This document shows positions 52,499-61,373 of a stretch of DNA of 64,000 nucleotides, in pieces. Origin of the DNA: Micromonospora sp. WMMD1082 (GTDB lineage: Bacteria; Actinomycetota; Actinomycetes; Mycobacteriales; Micromonosporaceae); the NCBI RefSeq assembly GCF_029626175.1, contig NZ_JARUBM010000002.1:3799001-3863000 (forward strand). The letters run 5' to 3'. The stretch's first letter is position 1. Each line of letters starts with the position of its first letter. The notes under the pieces are model-generated. The model was not told the DNA's origin. It did no database searches and saw nothing but the letters and a program-made list of their open reading frames with translations. Position numbers and translations under genes: made by a program.

Positions 52499-53341
52499 AT
52501 GATCGACCAGCGACACGACGCGCCACCGCCACCGGACTGGACCTTCTCCGTCCTCGGACCGTTGCGGGGGTGGTACCGCGACACCGAGGTGGATCTCGGC
52601 TCCCGCCAGCAGCAGGCGGTCCTCGCGGCCCTGCTGCTGCGCGACGGCGCGCAGGTGGGCATCGAGGAGTTGGTCGACGGCCTGTGGCGGGATGCCCCGC
52701 GCGCCGCCGTCGGGACCGTCCGCACCCACCTCTCGCGGTTGAACCGTCTCCTGAACCCCTCGGGCGATGCGGATCGGGTCATCCGGTCGGCCGCCGGCGG
52801 CTACCATCTGCCGTCGGCCACCTTCAGCCTGGACCTGACCGGCTTCCGCCACCTGCTTGACGCGTCCTCGACCGCACCGACGGACGACGCGGCACGGGGC
52901 CTGCGGGCCGCGCTGCACCTGTGGTGCGGCACGGCGTTGCTCGGGCTACCTGGGCCGTACCTGGAGGGCCAGCGTCGCCGCCTCATGCTGATGCGGTCGG
53001 CCGCGCTGGAGCGGCGCATCGCCATCGACATCGAGCAGGGCAGGTGCGTCGAGGCGCTGGCCGACCTGGTCGTCGTCGCCGCCGAGCAGCCGTACGACGA
53101 AGCACTCTGCGCGCTGCACATGCGCACCCTCTGGAAGCTGGGACGCCGGGCTGAGGCACTGGCCGAATACCACCGTATCCGCGGGCTCCTCGCCGCGGAG
53201 GTGGGCGTCGACCCCGGCCTCGCCCTCCAGGATCTCTACCTGCGGATACTGTCTAGTGCGGACAACGCCGGCAGGCTGCGGCGTAAGCTACCGCGCAGCC
53301 CTGGTCGGTCGATGATGCTCCTCGGTGCCGGCGGCGGGTAG
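52499..53341 (+). CDS. SARP-family transcriptional activator
   Basis: 280-residue stand-alone SARP. The winged helix (WTFSVLGPLRGWYRDTEVDL; AAVGTVRTHLSRLNRLLNPS) is followed by BTAD (LHLWCGTALLGLPGPYLEGQ; LVVVAAEQPYDEALCALHMR; LLAAEVGVDPGLALQDLYLR). Complete, unlike the one at 42161. It lies downstream of the LAL regulator with a 76-base gap and faces the PaaK-like gene convergently. SARPs activate pathway genes; the nearest candidates are the ligase and monooxygenase at 53.4-56 kb. Confidence 0.92.
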   Translation: MIDQRHDAPPPPDWTFSVLGPLRGWYRDTEVDLGSRQQQAVLAALLLRDGAQVGIEELVDGLWRDAPRAAVGTVRTHLSRLNRLLNPSGDADRVIRSAAGGYHLPSATFSLDLTGFRHLLDASSTAPTDDAARGLRAALHLWCGTALLGLPGPYLEGQRRRLMLMRSAALERRIAIDIEQGRCVEALADLVVVAAEQPYDEALCALHMRTLWKLGRRAEALAEYHRIRGLLAAEVGVDPGLALQDLYLRILSSADNAGRLRRKLPRSPGRSMMLLGAGGG

Positions 53342-53363
53342 CCCCCCGACCGGGTCGTCCGGG

Positions 53364-54884
53364 CTAACCCGCCCGGGTGTAGCGGTGCTTGACCCCAGGT
53401 GGAAAGTACTCGGCGTCACCGGTGGTGCGCATGTCAACCCGCGGCAGCTGTCGTCCGGATGGTACGTAGTGGGCGAACTCGCTATTGAGCCGCAGCAGCG
53501 CGGCGTGCACCGACTCGGTCAGGACAGCGGCGCGCGCCAGTTCGGGGTGGATCCCCGGAGCCAACTCCACCACGACGGAGAGCGCAGGTTCGTGCTCGGC
53601 ATCGGTCGTCACGCCGAGCACGAACTTCCCGGTCACCCACTCCGCGACGTCGGGGTGTTCCAGTCCTGCCGCGATGTTCTCCGGATAGACGTTCGCACCG
53701 AAGTACGAGACGGCGAACAGGGAACGGCCGAAGACGTAGACGAAGGGCAGCGCGGGCGCACCCCGTGTCGGGACGGCGTCGCCGGCGTGGGGATCGCCCT
53801 CCACGACCGCCGCGAGTGGATCGAAGCCCCGGTCGCGGCAGAAGCGCAGCATCCGCTGGTACGGCACGACCCCACCCTCGTCCGCGATGTGGTAGCGGAC
53901 CAGCGGCACCTCGCCGTCACAGCTGAAGACGAGGGTGTGCCCGTGCGTCTCGAAGTAGCGGGTCATCGGGTCGTACTGCACCAGTGTGGGGAGCCGGTCG
54001 GCACCGAACAGTTCCCGTGCCGCGGCCGGGTTCGCGGCCAGGAACCGACGGATGGTGATGCTCAACGGCGTCTCGTTGCCGAGCACCCCCGCGTCGGCCG
54101 TGCCGTACAGCGACGCCGAGTCGAAGGCCGGCCGGGACATCCCCGCCCGGCGGCCCACCAGGTCGCGCCATTGCTCGCTGAACACCTCGCCGGCGAGCAG
54201 CAGCCGGATCGAGTACCGGGGCCAGTCGATGTCGCGTTCAACGCCAGCGTCGATGAGGCCCTTGAGGAAGGGTGGATAGCCGGCCAACACCACCTGGTCG
54301 AAGTGCGGTCCGAGCTCGGTGACGACGCGGAGGATCTCCTCGACGTTGTTGCCGGGAGTGGCGATCGTTATCGCGTAGCCGCGGCTGGCGAGGTGACGCC
54401 AGCAGGCGGCGGTGTACATCCCGCCGACCCAGTTGCCCAGCGCGAAGCAGACCACGGCGAGGGTGCGCCGGGTGTCGGCCCGGAAGCTGCCGTGCATGAC
54501 CTGCTCGAACCGTTGGCTGACGACCAACTCGTCCACCGTCGAGCGGGGCCACACGGTGGGCTGCCCGGACGAGCCCGAGGAAACCGCCACCACGTCGCAG
54601 CCGTCCAGCCGGCCGCCACGGCACAGGTCGGGCAGCGGGTACCGGCGCTGGTAGCCCTCCTTGGTCAACAGGGGAATCCGCGCGAAGTCGTCGACCGCTT
54701 GGATCTCCGTCGGATCCAGGCCGTGCGCCTCCAGAAAGCTCCGATAGGCCGGCACGGTGGCCGCCACATCCTGGAACAGCTCCAGCGCCCGGGTCGCCTC
54801 GTCCTCGTCTTCGCTCCACTCGTTCGGTCCGAGCCAGCCCGGCACAGCGGTCGTGCCCAGCGCGTAGCGGTTTAGGTCACGCAT
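53364..54884 (-). CDS. phenylacetate-CoA ligase/CapK-like adenylating enzyme
   Basis: 506 residues, ANL superfamily, PaaK-like branch. The phosphate-binding loop VAVSSGSSGQPTVWP, the SLYGTADAGVLGNE motif and a C-terminal mobile domain (VYVFGRSLFAVSYFGANVYP; EYFPPGVKHRYTRAG) are present. Such enzymes activate aryl or acyl acids as adenylates for transfer to CoA or a carrier. ATG 54884 has a GGGAG site. It lies 10 bases downstream of the FAD monooxygenase in the same direction, so the two form an operon. Confidence 0.88.
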   Translation of the reverse strand: MRDLNRYALGTTAVPGWLGPNEWSEDEDEATRALELFQDVAATVPAYRSFLEAHGLDPTEIQAVDDFARIPLLTKEGYQRRYPLPDLCRGGRLDGCDVVAVSSGSSGQPTVWPRSTVDELVVSQRFEQVMHGSFRADTRRTLAVVCFALGNWVGGMYTAACWRHLASRGYAITIATPGNNVEEILRVVTELGPHFDQVVLAGYPPFLKGLIDAGVERDIDWPRYSIRLLLAGEVFSEQWRDLVGRRAGMSRPAFDSASLYGTADAGVLGNETPLSITIRRFLAANPAAARELFGADRLPTLVQYDPMTRYFETHGHTLVFSCDGEVPLVRYHIADEGGVVPYQRMLRFCRDRGFDPLAAVVEGDPHAGDAVPTRGAPALPFVYVFGRSLFAVSYFGANVYPENIAAGLEHPDVAEWVTGKFVLGVTTDAEHEPALSVVVELAPGIHPELARAAVLTESVHAALLRLNSEFAHYVPSGRQLPRVDMRTTGDAEYFPPGVKHRYTRAG

Positions 54885-54894
54885 CACGGTCTCC

Positions 54895-55998
54895 CTAGGG
54901 TCGGCCCAGCAGCGGGGCATAGTTGTCACGAAATATCCGCTGGCCGTACGCGCTTAGGAGCGGGTTGCGAACGGCGGACGGCAGCCCAATGGAGCGGTCG
55001 CGGCGGCGGGTCTGGGCGAGTACCCAGTCGGTACGGGGGCGACGGCGTGTCTGGAAGGCGGCCAGCGCGGCGGGGATATCCGCCGCCTGGCGCAGTGACT
55101 CGGCGAGCACGATCGCGTCCTCGAACGCCATCGCGGCGCCTTGAGCCATGTTCGGCGAGCAGGCGTGTGCTGCGTCGCCCACGAGCAGCACCGTGCCGCG
55201 TATCCAGGTCGGGAGCACGACCTCCTCGTTCGGGCCCGCGTGCCCCCTGCCGTCGGTCTGGCCCAGCAGGGTCGGTACCGGCTCGGCGAACATCGCCAAG
55301 GCCACCTCCCGCCAGTCCGACCGCGCGCCACCCGGGCCGGTGTTCAGGTAGCAGTAGAGTTGCCGCCCGTTGATCGGGATGGTGAGGAACTGGATCCCGG
55401 GTCCGAGCTGCACCGACCACGCGGTGTCGGTGTCGGTGCGGGGAGCGAGGAAGCGATAGGCGTACTGGTCGAGCCGCCGCGCCAGACCGTCGCCGAAGGC
55501 GAGCCGCCGGACCGTGGAGTGCACGCCGTCGGCGCCGATGATCAGGTCGTAGATGTCACTGCTGCCGTCGTTGAACTCGACTAACGTCCGGCTGCCCACC
55601 GCGGTCAGGCTCATGGGGGTCAGACCCCAGCGCACGGGCTGGCCTTCCAGCGCGTCCAGCAGCCTGCGGTGCAGTTCGCTGCGGTGCAGGGCGAGGCACG
55701 GGCCGACGTCACGCCACATCCCGTCGACGTCGACCTCAAAGAGCCGCCGGCCCCGCGAGGTCGCGGTCCGTTGGCGCTCGATCCGGACGGCGATATCCGC
55801 GACCGGATCGAGCAGGCCAAGCTCACGTAGCGCGCGGGTGGCATTTCCGGGCAGGTAGATGCCGCTGCCTGCGGGAGCCGGACCGGCTAACCGCTCGACG
55901 ACGTGGATCTCGGCCCCCCAGTCTCGCAGCGCATGGACGAGGGACAGGCCGGCAAGGCCGGCACCTACCACGAGCACCCGAATACCGTCGCCACGCAT
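54895..55998 (-). CDS. FAD-dependent monooxygenase (aromatic hydroxylase type)
   Basis: 367-residue group A flavoprotein monooxygenase. The dinucleotide motif VLVVGAGLAGLSLVHALRDW is at the N-terminus, the DG motif reads IIGADGVHSTVRRL, and the second FAD motif is LLVGDAAHACSPNMAQGAAM. It hydroxylates an aromatic or polyketide-like substrate with NAD(P)H and O2. It is first gene of a two-gene operon with the PaaK-like ligase and is divergent from the mycosin gene across 132 bases. The pair may modify and activate one aromatic acid (inference). Confidence 0.9.
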   Translation of the reverse strand: MRGDGIRVLVVGAGLAGLSLVHALRDWGAEIHVVERLAGPAPAGSGIYLPGNATRALRELGLLDPVADIAVRIERQRTATSRGRRLFEVDVDGMWRDVGPCLALHRSELHRRLLDALEGQPVRWGLTPMSLTAVGSRTLVEFNDGSSDIYDLIIGADGVHSTVRRLAFGDGLARRLDQYAYRFLAPRTDTDTAWSVQLGPGIQFLTIPINGRQLYCYLNTGPGGARSDWREVALAMFAEPVPTLLGQTDGRGHAGPNEEVVLPTWIRGTVLLVGDAAHACSPNMAQGAAMAFEDAIVLAESLRQAADIPAALAAFQTRRRPRTDWVLAQTRRRDRSIGLPSAVRNPLLSAYGQRIFRDNYAPLLGRP

Positions 55999-56130
55999 CC
56001 CGGATCCCTTCCATCGTCCCCGCCGGGCCGCCGATCCGGCGGGACGGCGGTACTGTCCACCGCGGCCGACGGTAGCGAGCGGAGATCAACGACGTGTTGA
56101 CGTGAGCCGCGACGGCATCCCGCCGGCGAC

Positions 56131-57321
56131 GTGAACAACCCCTCGTCGACGTCCGTAGTCCAGTTCATGAGCTTGAGTTGGACAGCGGGCGTGCTGGCGT
56201 TGACGCTGGCGAGCGCCCCCGCCCCCGGGGAACCCCCCGCGCTGCCGGCGACCGAGACCGGCTCCTGCGTAGGTCGGTCCCCGGTTACGGCCACCGACAT
56301 GTCCTGGCCACAGGGCCGGATGGCGCCGCACCTGGTGTGGCCGCTGACCGGCGGCCGCGGGACGGTGGTGGCGGTGGTCGACACCGGGGTGAGCCGCGTC
56401 AGCCCGTCCCTGGCCGGCGCGGTGCGATCCGGCCGGGACGTGGTCACGGGCGGCCCCGCCACGGATGACTGCCTCGGCCGGGGCACCGCGCTCGCGGGGA
56501 TCGTCGCGGCCCGCCCGACGCCGGGTACGGCGATGGCCGGAATGGCGCCCGAGTCCGAAGTCCTGCCGATCCGCGTGGTGGATCCCGCCGGACGGGTACC
56601 ACCGGACGCCCTGGCCGATGGCATACGGGCCGCCGCCGCCGAACGGGCGACGGTCATCCTGGTCGGGGCGGGTGTTCCGATCGACAGTGCCGGCCTGCGG
56701 GCCGCCGTGGCCGAGGCCGTGGCCGCCGACAGCCTGATCGTCGCCGTGGCGACGACCGGCGACGACGGCTCCGAAGTGTCCTACCCGGCGGCCTACCCGC
56801 AGGTGCTGGCGGTTACGGGCGTCAACGTCGACGGCGCGCCGATCGCCGCCGGCGACCCCAGCCAGGCCGGCGGCCGGCAGGGGAGCGTCGACCTGGCCGC
56901 ACCAGCCGCCGGCGGTTACAGCATCGGGCCGGCTGGACCGGGGCACTACCGTGTCGGCGGCCCTGCCGTGGCCGCCGCGTACGTGGCCGGCACGGCGGCG
57001 CTCGTCCGCTCGTACCATCCCGGTCTGGGTTGGTCGCAGGTTCGCGACCGGCTGCTGGCGACCGCCGAGCCGCCGCCCGCCCGGTACGCCGGGGCACTCG
57101 GCGCCGGCACCGTCGACCCGTACGCCGCCGTGTCCGGCGTGGTGGCCCGCCCGTCGTCGCCACCGACGCTCCGGGGCGCGGCGGTGGTCCTGCCGGGGCC
57201 GCCGAACACGGACCCGGCGATCCGGATCGCCGGGATCGCCGGCTCGATGCTGCTCGCCGTCGCCGCCGCGACCGCGGCGGTGGCCCTCACTCTCCGGTCG
57301 GCGCGGCGGCGTCGACGGTAG
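56131..57321 (+). CDS. mycP: mycosin-like type VII secretion subtilase, apparently catalytically dead
   Basis: 396 residues with the MycP layout: an N-terminal hydrophobic signal (SLSWTAGVLALTLASAPA), a subtilisin-type domain and a C-terminal membrane helix with a basic tail (RSARRRRR). The catalytic Asp84 is present (VVDTGVS). The His position of the usual GHGT box is Arg117 (GRGTALAG). The usual GTS box reads GPA, with Ala279 in place of the nucleophile (GGPAVAAAYVAG). The oxyanion Asn region reads TTGDDGS. It therefore looks like a pseudoprotease. GTG 56131 or ATG 56167 may start. Its 3' end overlaps the convergent eccC by 35 bases. Location in the ESX locus supports the family call. Confidence 0.82.
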   Translation: MNNPSSTSVVQFMSLSWTAGVLALTLASAPAPGEPPALPATETGSCVGRSPVTATDMSWPQGRMAPHLVWPLTGGRGTVVAVVDTGVSRVSPSLAGAVRSGRDVVTGGPATDDCLGRGTALAGIVAARPTPGTAMAGMAPESEVLPIRVVDPAGRVPPDALADGIRAAAAERATVILVGAGVPIDSAGLRAAVAEAVAADSLIVAVATTGDDGSEVSYPAAYPQVLAVTGVNVDGAPIAAGDPSQAGGRQGSVDLAAPAAGGYSIGPAGPGHYRVGGPAVAAAYVAGTAALVRSYHPGLGWSQVRDRLLATAEPPPARYAGALGAGTVDPYAAVSGVVARPSSPPTLRGAAVVLPGPPNTDPAIRIAGIAGSMLLAVAAATAAVALTLRSARRRRR

Positions 57322-60300
57322 CCGCCGGCTCGGACCAGGCGGTCTGGATCAGTCTGCTGCCCCGGCGGGTGCAGAGTAGTGCCCGTCCGGGCGGCAGGTG
57401 GCGCGGCTTGGTCCCGCCGAGCAGCGGGCCCTCGGTCGGCGGGCAGGACAGCGCGATGTCCGGGCTGTTGGTCTCCTGGAGTCGCCGGATCAGCGGATCC
57501 ATCGACATCCGGGACAGGTTCGCCGCGCCCCGGGTCAGCACGAGGTGAAAGCCGATGTCGGCACCCTGTTGCAGCAGCGGGACGAGCGGCTGGAGCGGGC
57601 CGTCCATGCCGGCGAGCATCTCGTAGTCGTCCACCAGCACGAACAACCGTGGTCCGGACCACCAGTCGCGGCGGCGGAGCTGCTCGGGGGTGATGTCCGC
57701 GCCGGGCACCCGGGGCCGCAGGCCGGCCAGCGCGTCGGCGACGGTGGCCCGGGTGGACTCCGCCGAGACCGAGTAGCCGAGCCGGTACTCCGCCGCGATC
57801 GCGTCGAACAGCGTCCGGCGGTAGTCGACCAGTAGAACGCGCGCCTCCTCCGGGGTGAACCGGGTGGTGATCGACCGGGCCAGGTGGCGCAGCAGGTTCG
57901 ACTTACCGCTTTCCGCGTCGCCGAGCACTGTCAGGTGGGGCACCTCGCCGAAGTGGTGCCAGACGGGTGCCATCCGCTCCTCGTCGAGACCGATCGGCAC
58001 CCGCAGGTCACCTTCTGGGGCGGGCAGGCTGGCCACTTCGAGCACGGCCGGCAGCGTGCGCACCGGTGGGGCCGAGGGACCGGTCCAGAAGTCCGCGACC
58101 GAGGCGGCGAGGTCCCGTGCTCCGGCCGGCACCGAGTCGGCGTCCTCGATCCCGTCGATGCGCGGCAACGCGCCGAGGAAATGCAGCTTGTCGGGGGTCA
58201 GCCCGCGCCCGGGCACCTGCGGCACGGTGGCCGCGAGCCGCAGGTCGATGGTGGAGTCGACCGGGTCGCCGAGGCGCAGCTCCAGCCGGGTGCCGATCTG
58301 GTCGCGCATCCCGTGGTGCACCTCCGACCAGCGCGACGCGGTGAGCAGCAGGTGGACGCCGAAGTTCAGTCCCCGGGCGGTGATCTGCCGCACCGCCGCG
58401 TCGACCGCCTCGAACTCCTGGCGCAGCGTGAACCAGCCGTCCACGACCAGGAAAACGTCGCCGTACGGGTCGTCGGTGATGTCCCCGGCGGCCCGCTGCC
58501 GCCGGTAGGTGGCCATCCCGTCGATGCCGCGTTCGGCGAACGTCCGTTCCCGGCGCGCGATCAGGCCCGTGATCTCGGCGATGGTGCGCCGCACCCGGTC
58601 CTCGTCAAGACGCCCGGCGACGCTGCCCACATGCGGTAGGTCGGCGATGGTGGCGAGCGTGCCACCGCCGAAGTCGAGGCAGTAGAACTGCACCTCGGCG
58701 GGGCTGTGGGTCAGCGCCAGCGCCGCGATGACGCTGCGCAACAGGGTGCTCTTGCCGCTCTGCGGCCCGCCGGCCACGCCCAGGTGCCCACCGACGCCGG
58801 ACAGGTCGACGGTGAGCAGCTCCCGCACCTGCTCGGCCGGCTTGTCGATGTAGCCGACCGGGGCGACCAGCCGGCCGTTGCCAGGCCACCGCGCGGCCGA
58901 CAGACCCCGCTCCGGGTCGGGCTCCAGCGCGGGCAGAAGCTGGTCGAGCGTGGGCGCGGCGGCCAGCGGCGGCAGCCACACCTGGTGGGCCGGCGGGCCC
59001 TGGTTCTCCAGCTGCGACACCAGCACCGACATCACGCTGGCGACCTGCTCATCGGTCCCGTCCGGCGCGGCGTCGACCTCCGGCTCCGCCGGCAGCGGCT
59101 CCGTGTGCCGGTGCGGCACGTGGTCCAGCAGGTACGGCACCACCTGGCGCTGGACGATCTCCTGCCGCACCCGGGCCGTCTTGGTCCGGTGGGCACCGGA
59201 GACGTAGGCGGCCTTGAACCGCACCAGCGTCGACACATCGGTGCGCAGGTAACCGTTGCCCGGTGCCGACGGCAACTCGTAGGCGTCCGGCACGCCGATC
59301 ACCGACCGGGACTCCAGCGCCGAGAAGGTCCGCAACCCGATCCGGTACGACAGGTGCGACTCCAACTGTCCGATCCGGCCGTCATCGACCCGCTGGCTGG
59401 CCAGCAGCAGGTGCACCCCGAGGGAGCGGCCGAGCCGGCCAATCATCACGAACAGATCGATGAAGTCCCGGTGGGCGGCGAGCAGCTCGCTGAACTCGTC
59501 CACCACGATGAACAGGGTCGGCAGCGGGTCCAGCTCGGCGCCCTGGGCACGGGCCCGCTCGTACTCCAGCACCGAGCTGTAGCCGCCGACGGCGCGCAGC
59601 AGCTCCTGCCGGCGGACCAGCTCGCCCTGGAGGGCGTCGCGCATCCGGCCGACCAGCGCCGCCTCGTCGGCCAGGTTGGTGATCACTGCGGAGGTGTGCG
59701 GCAGCTCGTCCAGGCCGAGGAAGGTAGCGCCGCCCTTGAAGTCGACCAGCACGAAGTTGAGGGTCTCCGAGGAGTGCGTGGTGGCCAGCGCCAGCACGAG
59801 CGTGCGCAACAGCTCACTCTTGCCCGAGCCGGTGGCGCCGATCAGCATCCCGTGCGGACCGGAACCGCCCAGCGCCGACTCCTTGATGTCCAGCTCCACC
59901 GGGGTGCCGTGCCGGTCCACCCCGATCGGCACCCGCAGCCGCTGCGCGACGGGCCGGGTGGCCCACAGCTCACCGAGGTCCAGCGCGCGGGGATCGGAAA
60001 TGCCGAGCAGGGTCGGCAGGTCGAAGTCGGTGCTCATCGCCTCCCGATCTGGCTCGGTGGCGAGCGCGAGCCGGTACGGCGAGAGCAGCCGAGCCAGCGC
60101 GGTGGCGACCGGCACGCCGAGCGAGTCGGGGGTGGCCAGCCGGGTGTGCACCGGACTGCCCACCCGGTCGGGGCGGATCATCTCCAGTGTCTCCGCGTCG
60201 ACGGAGAGGCACAGCACCTCCTTGTCACCGCTGACCGCCGGGTTGTCCAGGTCAAGGAGCAGCGCGTTGCGATAGCCGCCGCTGGTGAAGCGGTTTCCGT

Positions 60301-61285
60301 TCGGCAGCCGGCCGCCGTCGCGGATCACCAGCACGTACGGCTCGTCCCGGGTCACCCGGGCGTCGCGCTCGAAGCGGGGACGCTGGGTGAAGCCCTCACC
60401 GAGCATGCGTTCGATCCCGTCGATGCCGTCGGCGACCAGCCGGGCCTGTCCCGCGGCGTCCTGCTCGCTGTGGTGCTGCAGGTGCGGCAGCCACTTCGCC
60501 CACTCCCAGGCGGCGGCTCCCTCGGTGCCGACGCAGAGCGCCACCGTCACCTCCTCCGGCGCATGCAGGGTGACCAACTGCGCCACCAGCGCGCGCACCA
60601 GCGCCCGTGCGAGTTCCGGGTCACCGGCGACGCGGATCTCGGCGAAACCGGGCAGGAACAGCGACACGGGCAGCCCCGGTACGCTGCCGTAGGCCCGGAT
60701 GAACCGGCGTAGCGACTTGGCGGCCAGCGGCTCCAGATCCTCGATCGGTTTGGTCTGTAGCGGGGTGATCCGTACCGCCAGCCGCTGCTCGCCGGTGCCG
60801 ACCCGCACCTCCAGGAAGTCCGGGTGACTGGGACGGCGTTCCCACCGCCGCGACGTCATCGCCAGCGACCACAACGCGCCCGGCTCCGGATCCCGCCACA
60901 GCGCCGCGTCACGTTGCTGAGTGACGTACCGCCGGACCCGGCGCCGGTGCTGCGCCAGGTGCCGCAGGTAGTCGCGTCGCTCGGCGCCGGTGCGCTGCTT
61001 GCGGTTACCGCCGCCGGTGACCAGCTGGCCGAGCATCATGCCGCCCATCGCGACGACCATCATCCCGGACATCATCCAGCTCATCGGGCCCCGCGAGGAG
61101 CCGCCGCCGCTGAACATCAGCGCCATGACGCCGGCCATCAGGGCCATCGGCAGCACCATCAGGACCATCCGCAGCCCGTTGGACTGCTGCTCGGCCAGCT
61201 CCGGTGGCTCCTGAAGGCTCAGCTCTCCGCTCGGGGTCTCCGGTCCGCTGCGCCGGGCCGGCCGTTTGAAGATCACGGTCGCCAT
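57287..61285 (-). CDS. eccC: type VII secretion ATPase EccC
   Basis: 1,332 residues, FtsK/SpoIIIE-type motor of the ESX secretion machine. Two membrane helices lie near residues 40-85 (MVLMVLPMALMAGVMALMF; MSWMMSGMMVVAMGGMMLGQ). Three ATPase domains follow, with Walker A IGATGSGKSELL near 483, AGGPQSGKSTLL near 838 and LGDAESGKSNLL near 1119. Only the first has a canonical Walker B (LFIVVDEFSELL); the others read VVDGWF and LVDDYE, as known for EccC proteins. ATG 61285 follows GAGAGG. It is a single fused EccCa+Cb protein, divergent from eccD by 88 bases and convergent with the mycosin gene. Confidence 0.96.
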   Translation of the reverse strand: MATVIFKRPARRSGPETPSGELSLQEPPELAEQQSNGLRMVLMVLPMALMAGVMALMFSGGGSSRGPMSWMMSGMMVVAMGGMMLGQLVTGGGNRKQRTGAERRDYLRHLAQHRRRVRRYVTQQRDAALWRDPEPGALWSLAMTSRRWERRPSHPDFLEVRVGTGEQRLAVRITPLQTKPIEDLEPLAAKSLRRFIRAYGSVPGLPVSLFLPGFAEIRVAGDPELARALVRALVAQLVTLHAPEEVTVALCVGTEGAAAWEWAKWLPHLQHHSEQDAAGQARLVADGIDGIERMLGEGFTQRPRFERDARVTRDEPYVLVIRDGGRLPNGNRFTSGGYRNALLLDLDNPAVSGDKEVLCLSVDAETLEMIRPDRVGSPVHTRLATPDSLGVPVATALARLLSPYRLALATEPDREAMSTDFDLPTLLGISDPRALDLGELWATRPVAQRLRVPIGVDRHGTPVELDIKESALGGSGPHGMLIGATGSGKSELLRTLVLALATTHSSETLNFVLVDFKGGATFLGLDELPHTSAVITNLADEAALVGRMRDALQGELVRRQELLRAVGGYSSVLEYERARAQGAELDPLPTLFIVVDEFSELLAAHRDFIDLFVMIGRLGRSLGVHLLLASQRVDDGRIGQLESHLSYRIGLRTFSALESRSVIGVPDAYELPSAPGNGYLRTDVSTLVRFKAAYVSGAHRTKTARVRQEIVQRQVVPYLLDHVPHRHTEPLPAEPEVDAAPDGTDEQVASVMSVLVSQLENQGPPAHQVWLPPLAAAPTLDQLLPALEPDPERGLSAARWPGNGRLVAPVGYIDKPAEQVRELLTVDLSGVGGHLGVAGGPQSGKSTLLRSVIAALALTHSPAEVQFYCLDFGGGTLATIADLPHVGSVAGRLDEDRVRRTIAEITGLIARRERTFAERGIDGMATYRRQRAAGDITDDPYGDVFLVVDGWFTLRQEFEAVDAAVRQITARGLNFGVHLLLTASRWSEVHHGMRDQIGTRLELRLGDPVDSTIDLRLAATVPQVPGRGLTPDKLHFLGALPRIDGIEDADSVPAGARDLAASVADFWTGPSAPPVRTLPAVLEVASLPAPEGDLRVPIGLDEERMAPVWHHFGEVPHLTVLGDAESGKSNLLRHLARSITTRFTPEEARVLLVDYRRTLFDAIAAEYRLGYSVSAESTRATVADALAGLRPRVPGADITPEQLRRRDWWSGPRLFVLVDDYEMLAGMDGPLQPLVPLLQQGADIGFHLVLTRGAANLSRMSMDPLIRRLQETNSPDIALSCPPTEGPLLGGTKPRHLPPGRALLCTRRGSRLIQTAWSEPAATVDAAAPTGE

Positions 61286-61373
61286 GGGTTCGCCTCTCTC
61301 TACGCGGACGGGAACGTCCCTGGCCACTACGTCACGGCACCGGAATCGGGTCAGCAAAACTTTTCGCACCGGC

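Noticed and set aside
57287..61285. Degenerate second and third ATPase sites of EccC as a novelty
   Set aside because: Weak Walker B motifs in ATPase domains 2 and 3 are typical of the EccC family, so this is expected.
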